In this document: piece by piece, positions 45,475 to 55,014 of the stretch | Layout of the letters: each line of letters starts with the position of its first letter | Position numbering within the stretch: the first letter of the stretch is position 1 | Assembly (NCBI RefSeq): GCF_900215575.1 | Contig: NZ_OBEJ01000001.1 | Location: 496,001 to 560,000, forward strand | Reading direction: 5' to 3' | DNA from: Natronoarchaeum philippinense | Lineage (GTDB): Archaea; Halobacteriota; Halobacteria; Halobacteriales; Natronoarchaeaceae | DNA length: 64,000 nucleotides | Translations under genes and position numbers: made by a program | Notes under the pieces: model-generated | Database searches by the model: none | Seen by the model: only the letters and a program-made list of their open reading frames with translations | Told to the model about the DNA's origin: nothing

Positions 45475-45612
45475 ATGCCGACGTGTAACAACTGCGGCGC
45501 GTTCGTGACGCGGGACTTCGCACGCGTGTTCGGGGACAATCAGCAAAACGTCAGCGCTTGCGTCGAGTGTACGACGGGGCGCGATCTCAAGTCGGGAGCG
45601 GCAATACAGTAG
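45475..45612 (+). CDS. Very small zinc-finger protein (DUF7563-like)
   Basis: 45 residues, MPTCNNCGAFVTRDFARVFGDNQ and then ACVEC. Two CxxC pairs (C4/C7 and C28/C31) can bind one Zn2+. Haloarchaea encode many such mini zinc-finger proteins; some act as regulators of growth-phase traits, but this one's role is not known. The start is fixed by homologous N-termini and an upstream TAACTAAGCG element. Confidence 0.72.
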   Translation: MPTCNNCGAFVTRDFARVFGDNQQNVSACVECTTGRDLKSGAAIQ

Positions 45613-45621
45613 CGGCGTCGA

Positions 45622-45921
45622 TCAGTTCGCTTCGGCGGTTTCGAGCACTTCGTCGACGTACTGGGCCTCCCAGTCGCGTCGCGCCTCGATCTCGCGGCGA
45701 CCGCGCGCGGTCAGCGAGTAGTAGTTGGTCCGCCGGTCGAGTTGTCCCTTCTCGGCCAGCCCCTTTTCGACCAGCGTGTCGAGGTTGGGGTAGAGTCGGC
45801 CGTGGTGGATCTCCTTTTCGTAGTACTCCTCCAGTTCGTCCTTGATCGCGAGCCCGTGTGGTTCGTCGAGCCCGGCGATGACGTACAGGAGGTCCCGTTG
45901 GAATCCGGTCAGATCGTACAT
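45622..45921 (-). CDS. PadR-family transcriptional regulator (copy 1)
   Basis: 99 residues, one winged-helix domain: LTGFQRDLLYVIAGLDEPHGLAIKDELEEYY, then IHHGRLYPNLDTLVEKGLAEKGQLDRRTNYYSLTARGRREI. About three-quarters of residues match the second PadR gene at 62551. It has no ligand domain beyond a short C-terminal helix. The upstream region is unusually AT-rich. The adjacent alpha-glucan genes are possible targets (inference). Confidence 0.87.
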   Translation of the reverse strand: MYDLTGFQRDLLYVIAGLDEPHGLAIKDELEEYYEKEIHHGRLYPNLDTLVEKGLAEKGQLDRRTNYYSLTARGRREIEARRDWEAQYVDEVLETAEAN

Positions 45922-46149
45922 CGTTCCATCTTCATTATACTATACAATAAGTGTTAAGTCTGTCGTTCGGCCATCGGATCCGGCATTGGAAATAAGAATC
46001 TTTTGGCCTAGTGTAGAGTATAAAATAGCTGGGCTACCCGCAGGACCCCCGTTCTGCTCATCACACCTTGCTCCTCGATTGGAGGAAACGGGTGCCTGCA
46101 ATCGTGACAACTCTCAGTGAAGTGGTGGGATTTTCGACGTTTCGGAGAG
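45922..46149. promoter_or_regulatory. AT-rich control region of PadR copy 1
   Basis: 228 bp without a gene. TGTATAGTATAATG (minus strand, 45933-45946) is just upstream of the PadR start. A similar word TGTAGAGTATAAAA (plus strand, 46012-46025) lies 66 bp further away in the opposite direction; 11 of 14 bases agree. These could be TATA elements or paired PadR operators. Confidence 0.4.
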
Positions 46150-47643
46150 TTACGCCTGTCGGCCGGCCGCTTCGGTCAGGTCGCGGAGTCTACCGACGGG
46201 CAACTCGTCCAGTTGTTCGGGCGTGCAACGCCACTCCCAGTTCCCGTCGGTGGTGCCGGGGGAGTTGAACCGCGCCCACTCGCCCAGATCCAGCAGATCC
46301 TGCACGGGTACGACAGCCAGTATCGAGTCGGAGTGCCACGCGGCGTCGATCAGTTCCCAGTTAATCTCTTCGCCGTCGGCGCCGAGGTAGTAGTGCAAGC
46401 AGTCCCGTTGCTCGTCGGAGAGATTGTCGTACCAGCCCCGAACGGTGTTGGTGTCGTGGGTTCCTGGGTACGCGACGGTGTCTTCCTCGTAGGTGTGGGG
46501 CAGGTAGGTGTGGTCCTCCGTGCACCAGTCGCCGTACTGCAGCACCTTCATACCGGGCGCGTCGATGTCGCGCCGGAGCTGGTCGATTTCCTCGGTGACG
46601 AACCCGATGTCCTCGGCGATGATCGGCAACTCGCCGAGCGCGTCCTCGATCCGGCGGAAGAAGTCAAGCCCCGGCCCCTCCCGCCACGAACCGTCGCCGG
46701 GATCGGCGTCTGCCGGGATCGCGTAGTACTCCTCGAACCCGCGGAAGTGGTCGACACGAACCACGTCGGACAGTTCAAGCTGCCAATCCATCCGGTCGAT
46801 CCACCAACCGTAGTCGGCGTCCGCGACGGCGTCCCAGTCGTACACCGGCATTCCCCACTGCTGTGGCGGGTTGTTCCCGTCGGCGGGGACGCCGGAGATC
46901 AGCGCCGGCTGGCCCTCTTCGTCGAGTTCGAACAGTTCGGGGTTGGCCCAAACGTCGGCGCTATCTTGGGCGACGTAGATCGGTAGGTCGCCGACGATGT
47001 CGATCCCACGCTCGCTGGCGTAGGCGTGGAGTTCGTCCCACTGATCGACGGCGAGGAACTGCAGGAACTTCCGATAGCGAACTTCATCGGCCAGTGTCTC
47101 GCGGTACTCTTCGAGCGCCTCGGGCTCGCGCGAACGAACCGGATCGGGCCACTCGGTCCAAACGACGCCGTCGAAGTGATCCTTGAGTGCGCGAAACAGT
47201 GCGTACGTATCCAGCCAGTCGACGCGCTCACAAAACGTCTCGAACGCCGACTCGATCTCCTCGGGGCGCTCCTCGTCGAAGCGTTCGTAAGCCGATCGGA
47301 GCAGTGGGCGTTTGAACTCGGCGACGGCGTCGTAGTCTACGCGGTCCTCGGGGAACGACTGCTCGGGCGCAACGTCGGCTTCGTCGAGCAGGCCGCGCTC
47401 GACGAGGTCGTCGAGGTCGATCAACAGCGGCTCGAGCGCGAACGCGGAGTAGGCCTGATAGGGCGAGAAACCGTGTACTTCGGCGACCGGGCTGAGCGGG
47501 CACAGTTGCCAGAGCGACTGGCCAGCCTCGGCGGCGGCGTCGACGAACTGCTTGGCGGGCGCACCGATCGACCCGATACCGTGTCGACTCGGCAGCGCCG
47601 TCGGATGAAGATAGACTCCACTTTGTCTCTGAAAGCGGCTCAT
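46150..47643 (-). CDS. malQ: 4-alpha-glucanotransferase (amylomaltase, GH77)
   Basis: 497 residues from MSRFQRQSGVYLHPTALPS. The conserved SPYQAYSAFALEPLLIDL, DVVRVDHFRGF (nucleophile Asp), IIAEDIGFVT (acid/base Glu) and YPGTHDTNTVRGWY segments identify GH77. It transfers alpha-1,4-glucan chains and releases glucose. It is cytoplasmic. A longer frame to 47715 has no conserved sequence. It lies 110 bp downstream of the GH15 gene on the same strand and probably shares its transcript. Confidence 0.94.
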   Translation of the reverse strand: MSRFQRQSGVYLHPTALPSRHGIGSIGAPAKQFVDAAAEAGQSLWQLCPLSPVAEVHGFSPYQAYSAFALEPLLIDLDDLVERGLLDEADVAPEQSFPEDRVDYDAVAEFKRPLLRSAYERFDEERPEEIESAFETFCERVDWLDTYALFRALKDHFDGVVWTEWPDPVRSREPEALEEYRETLADEVRYRKFLQFLAVDQWDELHAYASERGIDIVGDLPIYVAQDSADVWANPELFELDEEGQPALISGVPADGNNPPQQWGMPVYDWDAVADADYGWWIDRMDWQLELSDVVRVDHFRGFEEYYAIPADADPGDGSWREGPGLDFFRRIEDALGELPIIAEDIGFVTEEIDQLRRDIDAPGMKVLQYGDWCTEDHTYLPHTYEEDTVAYPGTHDTNTVRGWYDNLSDEQRDCLHYYLGADGEEINWELIDAAWHSDSILAVVPVQDLLDLGEWARFNSPGTTDGNWEWRCTPEQLDELPVGRLRDLTEAAGRQA

Positions 47644-47753
47644 ACCATTTGTTCGGCACCGCCCGTTGTAAGGATGGTGCAATGGGATGGAAGATAAATG
47701 AACGCCACGTGGCAACGTGACGAACTGTCACGCCGCCGAGAATGGTCGGTCCG

Positions 47754-50700
47754 CTAGTCGAACCGGACGCTGGTGAGCGTGGTGCCGACCGCGGCGAGTT
47801 CGTCGGCGTCGGTCGCGGCGATCACCGACACCGACTCCGTTCCGGGCCGAACCTCGACAGTCGCCTCGAAGCGCTCGTCCTCGACGGTGGCGAGCGTGGT
47901 TCCGTCGGCGGTCCAGAGGACGACCTCGTCGCCGCGAGTCGTTCCCGCGACGGTCGCTTCGCCGTCCGAGAGTTCGACATCATCGACCGACAGCGGCGGG
48001 CCGTCGGGGTCGATGTCGCGGTAGCGACGCCGGACGAACGCAGGCGTCTCGACGGGCTGGCCGGCGTCGACGGCGTCCGCGAGCCGGACGAACTGGGCCA
48101 TGCTCCACGCCAGCGGTGTCGCGGCGCCGGTGCCTTCGCCGAACTCCCAGTCGAACTCGGTGGGGTACTCGCGGTCCCAGACCTGTTCGGGGATCATCCG
48201 TCCGTCGTTGGCGAAGCGCTGCATCGTCTTCAGCAGTTCCGCGGGAGCGTGCTCGCCGGTCTCGGTGCCGGCGACGAGTTCGTACTCGGCACGCTCGCCG
48301 GTGAAGATCGGCCAGAGCCGCCCCGAGCCGTTGCGGTCGATCGACCACGGGCCGCCCTCGTCGGGTTCGGTCTCGCCCATCTCGCCGTAGCCGTCGCCGT
48401 TGTACCGGTACCAGCCGGGGCCGTTGGGCGTCTCGACGCGGATCGTGTCGTCGGCCACGTCGATCGAGTTCTCGATCAGTTCGTAGTCGGGGTCGCGGAT
48501 GCCCAGCCGGACGAGTTCGAGGAAACCGCCGTCGATGATGTCGCGCTCGTCGAGCGTCGGGCCGTTGTTGGCCAGTTCGCGCTTGACGCCGCTGTCGGGG
48601 TCGCCGTTCCGCGAGACGCGGATGTAGTACGGCGCCCGGTCGTGTTGGTCGGTGCCCTCGTAGGTCGCACACCAGCGGTCGACGCCGGTGCGCCAGTAGT
48701 CCGCGAAGCCGAGATACGCGATCGCGTCGGCGCGGCGTCCCTCTGCGGCCGCCAACGGCGCCGCGCAGGTCACGCCCGCGATCTCGGCGGCGATCGTCGA
48801 CGGCGAGTAGCCGGCCTCCTCCTCCCAGCGCTCTTGGCCGCTGCGGGGACCGGAGCGCAGGAGGTACTCGACCGATCGGCGGACGTGCTCGTAGTCGTAG
48901 CTCACGTCGTCGAACCCGACGCCGTGGCGGTTCCAGAGCTGGTAGGCCATCACCGAGGGGAACGCGACGTTGTCGAGCTGTTCGCCGCCCCAGCGGATGC
49001 GGCCGTCGAGGAACGTGTTCTGCGAGATGAAGCCGTTGGGCCGTTGCTGGTACTCGTAGATGTACTCGGTCGCCTCCGTCGCGCTGCGCAGGTCGCCGAC
49101 GGTTTCGAGCGCCGTGAAGACCTGATAGAGGTCCCGCGCCCACGTGAAGTTGTAGCCGAAGTCCCGCGGGTCGCCGGCGTCGACGTTCTCGCCCCACGGC
49201 ACCGACGGGCTGGCGATGCCGGCGCCGAGGAACGTCTTGTCCTCGACGGCTTTCAGCACCATGACCGCGGCGCGGTACTGGTTAGCGAGTTCGGGGTCGT
49301 CGGAGACGGATGCGGGTAGCTCGATGGCGTCGAGATACTCCCGCCAACCGTCGACGTACTCGTCGCGGATGCCGACGTAGCCCCGCGAGAGCGCGCGCTG
49401 GGCCTCCGCCAGCGCCAGTTCGGTGTCGGCGTTCTCGGCGAACCCGAGCGCGACGGTGTCGGCGATCGAACTCGTCGCGTTGCCGACCCGGCCGACGAGC
49501 ACGCTGTGGCCGGGCCCGGCTTTCGGCTCGCTCTCGGTCGTGGCGCCCTCGCCGAACAGCGCGGAGAGATGCTCGGCGCTGGCTTCGCCGACGGTCGCCC
49601 AGTCGAACGAGCGATGCGAGGCGATCGCTGCGGCGACTTGGTAGGGCTCGCCGTTGGGGTCGACGAAGGAGGGATCGTGCGCGGCGCCGGTGTCCCACGC
49701 CGCCAGCGCGTAGCCATCGCCGTCGTCGACGATTTCGGCGCTCTTGTCGTCCATATACCCCGAGAGCGCGGCGTCGCCGACGACGTACACGTCGTACTGG
49801 TTGCTGTCGGTCGCCGCGAAGTTCACGTCCATCACGATCGACTCGCTGCCGGGGTCGGTGACGTACTCGACGACCAGTTCCCACTCGTGGCCGTCGGACC
49901 CGGTCTCGGTGATCGTCTGGCGGAAGACCGGCGACTCCGAGCCGACCATCGTCGTCGAGCGCTCGATCGACTCGATGGCGTCGTCGGTGCGCTCCTCGTT
50001 GTGGGTCCGGGCGGTGTAGCTCGACTCCTCGTCGGCGTCGACGACGAGGAAATCCACAGTCCTAAAGTTCATCAGGTCGACTCTCGGGAACCGCGGCTCG
50101 GTCATCGCACCCTCGGTGAGCGTGAACCAGACCCGCGAGGAGTTCGACTCCCAGTGGTCGGCCGCGGTGCCGACGCCGTAGGTCTCGCCGGTCGTCCACG
50201 TCGAGTGGGCTGCCGGACCGCTGGGCTGAGTGAGGTCGGCGTCGGCCGACAGCGCGCCGTTCTCGTGGAGCCGCGCCACGACGGCCGAGCGCAGGCCGTG
50301 GGCCCACGCGAACGGCGTCGCGCTGTCTGGCGTGCCGTCGTCGAAGGCCTGTTCGGACAGATACCCCTCGGCACCGGCGAGTTGGCCGCCGGGCTGGATC
50401 AGATCGAGCAGCATCCGCGCGCGCTCGAACGCGGCGTCGACGGGCGACTCGTCTGTCGACGTTCGGGCGCCGTACTCGTCGATCAGCCCGCCGAGGTCGG
50501 CGTTGGCCGAGGCCGCCCAGCCGACCGCGAGCGGCCAGAGCTTCGACTCGTCTTGGCCGCGCTTGCGCCAGCCATCGCCCTCGAACCGGACGAGACCGAG
50601 CAGTTCGCCGTCGGCGTCGTACCGGGAGAGCCCCTCGACGGTGGTGGCGGTGTGCTCGACGAGCCGGTCGATACGCTGTTGGTCCAGCGTGTCGTTGGCC

Positions 50701-52265
50701 GCCGCGTACTCGCGGTGGGCACACACGAGTGCGAGCGTGCTAACGTCGAGCGTGTCGTCGCCCGGCGCACGCTCGAAGACGCCGCTGTCGTGCCAGCGCT
50801 CGCCGATGGCGTCGTACACCTCGTCGGCGCGGTCGCTCGCACGCAGACGGAGCGTCTCGTCGACCGGCGCGCGGGCGATCGCCGACAGCGCGAGCAGCAT
50901 CGACGCCGCGGTGTGGGTGAATCGTCCGGTGTCGCTCTCCCAGACGTCTTGGCACGGCTTCGGGAAGCCGTCGTCGGCCAGCAGCTCCTCCAGCGCGTCG
51001 AGACCGTCCTCGATGGTGCCCGTGATTCGAGCGACCAGATCGGTGTCCGGCGAGCCAAGCCGGAGGTAGCGCGCGAGGTACGCCAGCACGCTCGCGGTGC
51101 CGTCGGCGGGGTACTGGACGCCGTCATCACCGGTGATGCGACCGTTACCCCAGCCCGGTGCGAGCCGGCCGTTGTGCGCCCAGACACGCTGGGCCCAGGT
51201 GCCGTCGGACAGCTGAGCGTCGGCGTAAAACCGGGCGCTGGCGGCGTGTTGCTCCGAGAGGTCGATGCCGAAGTTCGAGTCGACGGTCAGCAGGTGCCGT
51301 GCGACTTCGGCGTCGTCGCGGAACCAGCTGTAGCCGTAGCCGCCGGAGTAGACGTGATGCGGGTCGAACTCGGGCCCCTTGATTCGGGCGCCCGTCGGCG
51401 CGGTCAGCAAGGAGAGCGTGCGCAGATCGGAGACGACCGTTTCGCGGTGGGGAACGTCGGGTACGTCGAACTGGTTGCGCGAGACCGCTCGGTTCCGGAT
51501 CGCGCGGTCCGTCTGGTAGTGGTCCGCGAACGCGTGGACGTGTGCGAGCGCGTCCGAGCGCGAGGTCTCCCCGTGGTCTGCAACCAGCGACACGAGCGTC
51601 GTCTGTGCGAGGCTTCCCTCGGCGTCGAGGGGGACTTCGGCGACGATCGTATCCGAGAGGTCGTCGGTCGAACCCTGCCCGGTCGGCAGCACGGTCGGGT
51701 CGTCGGCCAGCAGTTCGTCGAACCCTTCTCGGCGCTGGCTGACGACACGAGAGAAGCCGGTCGAAGCGGTGAGGTAGTCGTGTTCGGCGTCGTGAAACAC
51801 CTCGACGACGTCGTCGTGCTGTAGGTGCCCGACGCTGCTGGTCTGGCCGTCCGGTGCGAACGCCACGGCCGCGACCAGACTCGGGCGCTCTGGTACGTCG
51901 CCCCGAAGCTCCAGATGGGTCAGGTGTGCCTTTTCGAGGGTGTAGTCGTACTGGTGGATCGAGTAGTTCTCGGCCTGATGGCGAGTAACCACCATCGTCG
52001 TCTCGCCCTCGTAGGTCTGCCGGGTGGTCTCCAGCTCGTCGAACCACGTCACGTCGTCGCCGACGCGGATACCGTAGCGCGAACTGTCGATCCCGTGCAT
52101 GTCGAGCGTCGATCCGGAGTAGTCTCTGACCGCTCCGGACCGGTCGACGAACACCAGTCGCCCCTCGTCGCCGGAGAACAGCCCATCTGTCGAGAGGCGT
52201 TCGCCCGGGTGTGAGTCATCGTCTCGGTCCCGCTTGTACTCGTTGATGGCAATACGCATAGTCAT
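47754..52265 (-). CDS. Double glucoamylase-type protein: two fused GH15 units
   Basis: 1503 residues. Unit A (about 1-690): beta-sandwich (1-265), then an (alpha/alpha)6 barrel with YSWFRDDAE (312-320), general acid candidate in QDVWE (443) and base in LSEQ (E638). Unit B (about 715-1420): glucodextranase-like N domain with TEPRFPRVDLMNFRTVDFLV, barrel with NFTWARDLYQ (1039-1048), acid in RWEEEAGYSPS (about 1149) and base in IPEQVWD (E1360). A small beta domain (1425-1503) ends it. Both active sites look intact. No signal peptide, so it is probably cytoplasmic, releasing glucose from maltodextrins. The start may also be 52259. Confidence 0.86.
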   Translation of the reverse strand: MTMRIAINEYKRDRDDDSHPGERLSTDGLFSGDEGRLVFVDRSGAVRDYSGSTLDMHGIDSSRYGIRVGDDVTWFDELETTRQTYEGETTMVVTRHQAENYSIHQYDYTLEKAHLTHLELRGDVPERPSLVAAVAFAPDGQTSSVGHLQHDDVVEVFHDAEHDYLTASTGFSRVVSQRREGFDELLADDPTVLPTGQGSTDDLSDTIVAEVPLDAEGSLAQTTLVSLVADHGETSRSDALAHVHAFADHYQTDRAIRNRAVSRNQFDVPDVPHRETVVSDLRTLSLLTAPTGARIKGPEFDPHHVYSGGYGYSWFRDDAEVARHLLTVDSNFGIDLSEQHAASARFYADAQLSDGTWAQRVWAHNGRLAPGWGNGRITGDDGVQYPADGTASVLAYLARYLRLGSPDTDLVARITGTIEDGLDALEELLADDGFPKPCQDVWESDTGRFTHTAASMLLALSAIARAPVDETLRLRASDRADEVYDAIGERWHDSGVFERAPGDDTLDVSTLALVCAHREYAAANDTLDQQRIDRLVEHTATTVEGLSRYDADGELLGLVRFEGDGWRKRGQDESKLWPLAVGWAASANADLGGLIDEYGARTSTDESPVDAAFERARMLLDLIQPGGQLAGAEGYLSEQAFDDGTPDSATPFAWAHGLRSAVVARLHENGALSADADLTQPSGPAAHSTWTTGETYGVGTAADHWESNSSRVWFTLTEGAMTEPRFPRVDLMNFRTVDFLVVDADEESSYTARTHNEERTDDAIESIERSTTMVGSESPVFRQTITETGSDGHEWELVVEYVTDPGSESIVMDVNFAATDSNQYDVYVVGDAALSGYMDDKSAEIVDDGDGYALAAWDTGAAHDPSFVDPNGEPYQVAAAIASHRSFDWATVGEASAEHLSALFGEGATTESEPKAGPGHSVLVGRVGNATSSIADTVALGFAENADTELALAEAQRALSRGYVGIRDEYVDGWREYLDAIELPASVSDDPELANQYRAAVMVLKAVEDKTFLGAGIASPSVPWGENVDAGDPRDFGYNFTWARDLYQVFTALETVGDLRSATEATEYIYEYQQRPNGFISQNTFLDGRIRWGGEQLDNVAFPSVMAYQLWNRHGVGFDDVSYDYEHVRRSVEYLLRSGPRSGQERWEEEAGYSPSTIAAEIAGVTCAAPLAAAEGRRADAIAYLGFADYWRTGVDRWCATYEGTDQHDRAPYYIRVSRNGDPDSGVKRELANNGPTLDERDIIDGGFLELVRLGIRDPDYELIENSIDVADDTIRVETPNGPGWYRYNGDGYGEMGETEPDEGGPWSIDRNGSGRLWPIFTGERAEYELVAGTETGEHAPAELLKTMQRFANDGRMIPEQVWDREYPTEFDWEFGEGTGAATPLAWSMAQFVRLADAVDAGQPVETPAFVRRRYRDIDPDGPPLSVDDVELSDGEATVAGTTRGDEVVLWTADGTTLATVEDERFEATVEVRPGTESVSVIAATDADELAAVGTTLTSVRFD

Positions 52266-52579
52266 GGTATCGAAGACCAGAGCCCCCGCCTCGAAAGATG
52301 GCGGAAATCGTTCATCACGTCTCTAGGATTGTCCAGAATATAAACCTGCCTATGCCACCAACACACCGATTGACACCGCGAGAACGCCGTAGCAACGCTG
52401 TTTCGGTTGTAAACTGTGTCCCGGGATCGGAGCGGCGGCTCGACAGCCGAAATAATTTTTTCTTGATATAATAGCAGTCATTCACTAAGACCCGCCACAA
52501 CACACCCACGAGAGTGTCTAACACTCAGGTACGTCGAACGGAACCGGGAAATAAAAGTCGGTTCCCACAGAACGCTTAG
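52266..52579. promoter_or_regulatory. Divergent GH15 / GH13 control region
   Basis: 314 bp with no gene. On the GH15 side GGTTTATATTC (minus, 52336-52346) is a good TATA element but about 75 bp from the start, implying a leader of about 50 nt. On the GH13 side GAAATAAAAG (52548-52557) is about 27 bp from ATG 52580. An AT-rich stretch at 52448-52475 with TTTTTTCTTGATATAATA lies between and may be an activator site. Confidence 0.5.
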
Positions 52580-54520
52580 ATGACAATGCACCATCCAGGG
52601 CCCCCTCGATTCGAGGCAGTCGGTTCGACGATCGATCTCGCTCCGCGCGATCCCAACCCGGCCGGTAGTTACCGCTGGCACATCGCCAACGCACCCGAGA
52701 CCAGCACTGTGACGCTCGGTGACGACGCCGTCGAGCAGTTCACACCCGACAAGCCCGGCACCTACACCGTCGCACTCGACGCGCCCGACGGCACGCACCA
52801 CCTGACGATCCGGGCGTTCCCGGCGTCGTACGCACCCCCCGAGCCCGACCCGACCCAGTCCGGCTCTGGCATCTCCGGCTCCGGCTTCCAGTCTGGATCG
52901 GGCTTCCAATCCGGCTCTGGCTTCCGCTCGGGCTCTGGAATCGGGTCGGGGACGACCGCAGCGGGCTACGACAGCGGCGGCCGCCCGCGCGTCCAACTGT
53001 TCGCTCGCGTCGACGGCGACGAGGTCGTGTTCACTGCCGAGGCCGAGACGCCGCCCAGCAGCGACGCCCCCGGCGAGCATCTCGACGTGGAGTTCCACGC
53101 CGACGACCGCGACGCCCTCGACACCGACGACCTGATCGTCGACGGCCACGAGGCCCGCGTTTCCGTCGACGCGCTCGGCGAGTACAGCCGCGTTCACGCC
53201 GTCGCGCTCGGCGAGACGTTTAGCGTCGCCGATACTATCGGCGTCTCGGTGGACGACGGCGTCGAGATCGAACGCTTGAACGAACCGCCGGAGTGGGGCA
53301 AGGACGTGACGCTGTACGAAGTGTACGTCCGGACGTTCACCGGCGGCGAGGCCGCGACGTTCGAGGCCATCGGCGATCGACTGGAGTATCTGGCCGAGAT
53401 GGGCGTCGACTGCGTCTGGCTCTCCCCGGTGCTCCAGAACGACGACTTCGACCACGGCTACAACATCACCGACTTCTTCTCGATCGCCGACGATCTCGGC
53501 ACCCGAGAGGAGTTCGAGGCGTTCGTCGATCGGGCCCACGACCACGGCATCAACGTGCTGTTCGACCTCGTGCTCAACCATTCGGCCCGCGAGCACGAGT
53601 ACTTCAAGCGCGCCGAGGACGGCGACCCGGCCTATCGAGACTGGTACGAGTGGACCGACGAGGAAAACGACGTGCCAGGAACGTACTTCGACTGGCCCTA
53701 TATCGCGAACTTCAACTACGACAATCTGGAGGTGCGCCGCCATCTGCTCGACGCCGTCGACGAGTGGGCGCCGATCGTCGACGGGTTCCGCTGTGACATG
53801 GCCTGGGCCGTCCCGACGAGCTTCTGGAAGGAGGTCCGCGACCGCGTGAAGTCCCACGATTCGGAGTTCCTGCTGCTCGACGAGACGATTCCCTACATCG
53901 CCGACTTCCACGAACTCTGCTTCGACGTTCACTTCGACACGACGCTGTATCACAACCTGCGCCAGATCGGCAACGGCGCCGCCGACGCCGAGACGATCCA
54001 CGACGCAATCGACAACCGCGCAGAGACCGGCTTCCCGGACCACGCCGGCTTCCTGCTGTACATCGAGAACCACGACGAGACGCGCTACGCCGAGGACTGC
54101 GGGCGCGAGCAGGCCTTCGCCGCCGCCGGCGCGATCTTCACGCTGCCCGGCGTTCCGCTGCTGTACGCCGGCCAAGAGATCGGCGAGGAAACCCGCCGCG
54201 AGAAAGTCGAGTGGGCCGCCGCCGACGAGGAACTGCGCGACCACTACCGGACGCTCATCGAGACGCGCGAGGACCACCCCGCGCTGGGCTATCACGGCAG
54301 CTACGACCCCGTCGACTTCGAGGCGAGCCACGGCGGCGTCGTCGCGTACGCCCGCGAGGCCGAGGGCGAGCGCGTCGTCGTCGTCCTGAACTTCGGCCCC
54401 GACACCGAGTCGGTCGCGCTCGACGCCGACGTGGAGACGACCGACCTCGTCACCGGCGAGGACGTGAACGCGCCCGACGCCGACATCGAGGTCGACGACG
54501 TGGTCGTCCTGCGCGCCTGA
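52580..54520 (+). CDS. GH13 alpha-amylase-family enzyme with N-terminal beta domains
   Basis: 646 residues. An N-terminal beta domain (1-90) is followed by a Ser/Gly repeat linker (94-124), a second beta domain (130-235) and the TIM barrel. LFDLVLNHS (327-335), DGFRCDMAW with nucleophile D406, LLLDETIPY with acid E435 and IENHDETR with D499 are the four GH13 regions. A C-terminal beta domain ends it. No signal peptide. It probably cuts maltodextrins or cyclodextrins. It is divergent from the GH15 gene. Confidence 0.9.
   Translation: MTMHHPGPPRFEAVGSTIDLAPRDPNPAGSYRWHIANAPETSTVTLGDDAVEQFTPDKPGTYTVALDAPDGTHHLTIRAFPASYAPPEPDPTQSGSGISGSGFQSGSGFQSGSGFRSGSGIGSGTTAAGYDSGGRPRVQLFARVDGDEVVFTAEAETPPSSDAPGEHLDVEFHADDRDALDTDDLIVDGHEARVSVDALGEYSRVHAVALGETFSVADTIGVSVDDGVEIERLNEPPEWGKDVTLYEVYVRTFTGGEAATFEAIGDRLEYLAEMGVDCVWLSPVLQNDDFDHGYNITDFFSIADDLGTREEFEAFVDRAHDHGINVLFDLVLNHSAREHEYFKRAEDGDPAYRDWYEWTDEENDVPGTYFDWPYIANFNYDNLEVRRHLLDAVDEWAPIVDGFRCDMAWAVPTSFWKEVRDRVKSHDSEFLLLDETIPYIADFHELCFDVHFDTTLYHNLRQIGNGAADAETIHDAIDNRAETGFPDHAGFLLYIENHDETRYAEDCGREQAFAAAGAIFTLPGVPLLYAGQEIGEETRREKVEWAAADEELRDHYRTLIETREDHPALGYHGSYDPVDFEASHGGVVAYAREAEGERVVVVLNFGPDTESVALDADVETTDLVTGEDVNAPDADIEVDDVVVLRA
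52859..52951 (+). repeat. Ser/Gly minisatellite linker inside the GH13 gene
   Basis: Codes for about 31 residues built from SGSGF(Q/R) and SGSGI units. Nucleotide copies are similar but not identical, so it has diverged since duplication. It joins two beta domains. Confidence 0.7.
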
Positions 54521-54612
54521 GGGCGGTCCAAAGCAGCGCAGTCCCCCGGCCCTGACCGCACCGTGACGATTGGGAACTTCTTTTTCGGCGCCCGACAAAC
54601 GCAGGGACATCC

Positions 54613-55014
54613 GTGTCCCGACGGCAGCACCTGATCCGACTGGAGACGATCCTCCTGATCGCCGTCGGCGGGTTCGCCGGGTCGAACCTGCGGTACTTCG
54701 TCGAGCAGGTCGTCCCCGCCTCGCTGGCCGCGACGTTCGCCGTCAACGTCGTCGGGAGCTTCGCGCTCGGCCTGATCGTCTACGAGAGCGCCCGAATCGG
54801 CGCGTTCTCCGATCAGGCCCGGTTCGTGTTCGGGACGGGCTTTCTGTCCTCGTTTACCACCTACAGCACGTTCGTCGTCGGCGTCCTGACGGCGACGCCG
54901 GCGCTCGGAATGGCGTATCTGCTCGCGAGCTACGCCGCCGGTATCGCCGCCGTGCTGGCCGCGCGAGCGTCGGTGCGGTCGCTGGGAACACCACAATCAG
55001 AGGAGGTGGTCTAG
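54613..55014 (+). CDS. crcB: Fluoride channel FluC/CrcB (copy 1)
   Basis: 133 residues from a GTG, four hydrophobic helices. GGFAGSNLRYF at the N-terminus, FAVNVVGSFALGL with the conserved Asn, and GTGFLSSFTTYSTF, which contains the TTYST element and the central Na+ site, define the family. The stop overlaps the start of the second copy by one base. In tandem pairs the two proteins form heterodimeric F- exporters. Confidence 0.93.
   Translation: MSRRQHLIRLETILLIAVGGFAGSNLRYFVEQVVPASLAATFAVNVVGSFALGLIVYESARIGAFSDQARFVFGTGFLSSFTTYSTFVVGVLTATPALGMAYLLASYAAGIAAVLAARASVRSLGTPQSEEVV

Noticed and set aside
47754-52265. Frameshift or assembly join explaining the 1503-residue GH15 protein
   Set aside because: The frame is open throughout, both halves have full motifs, and the junction contains a plausible glucodextranase-type N domain. 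A real fusion is the simpler reading.
54521-54612. Fluoride riboswitch ahead of the crcB pair
   Set aside because: The conserved crcB-motif core is not visible. A T-rich promoter element about 30 bp before the GTG implies a leaderless transcript with no room for a riboswitch.
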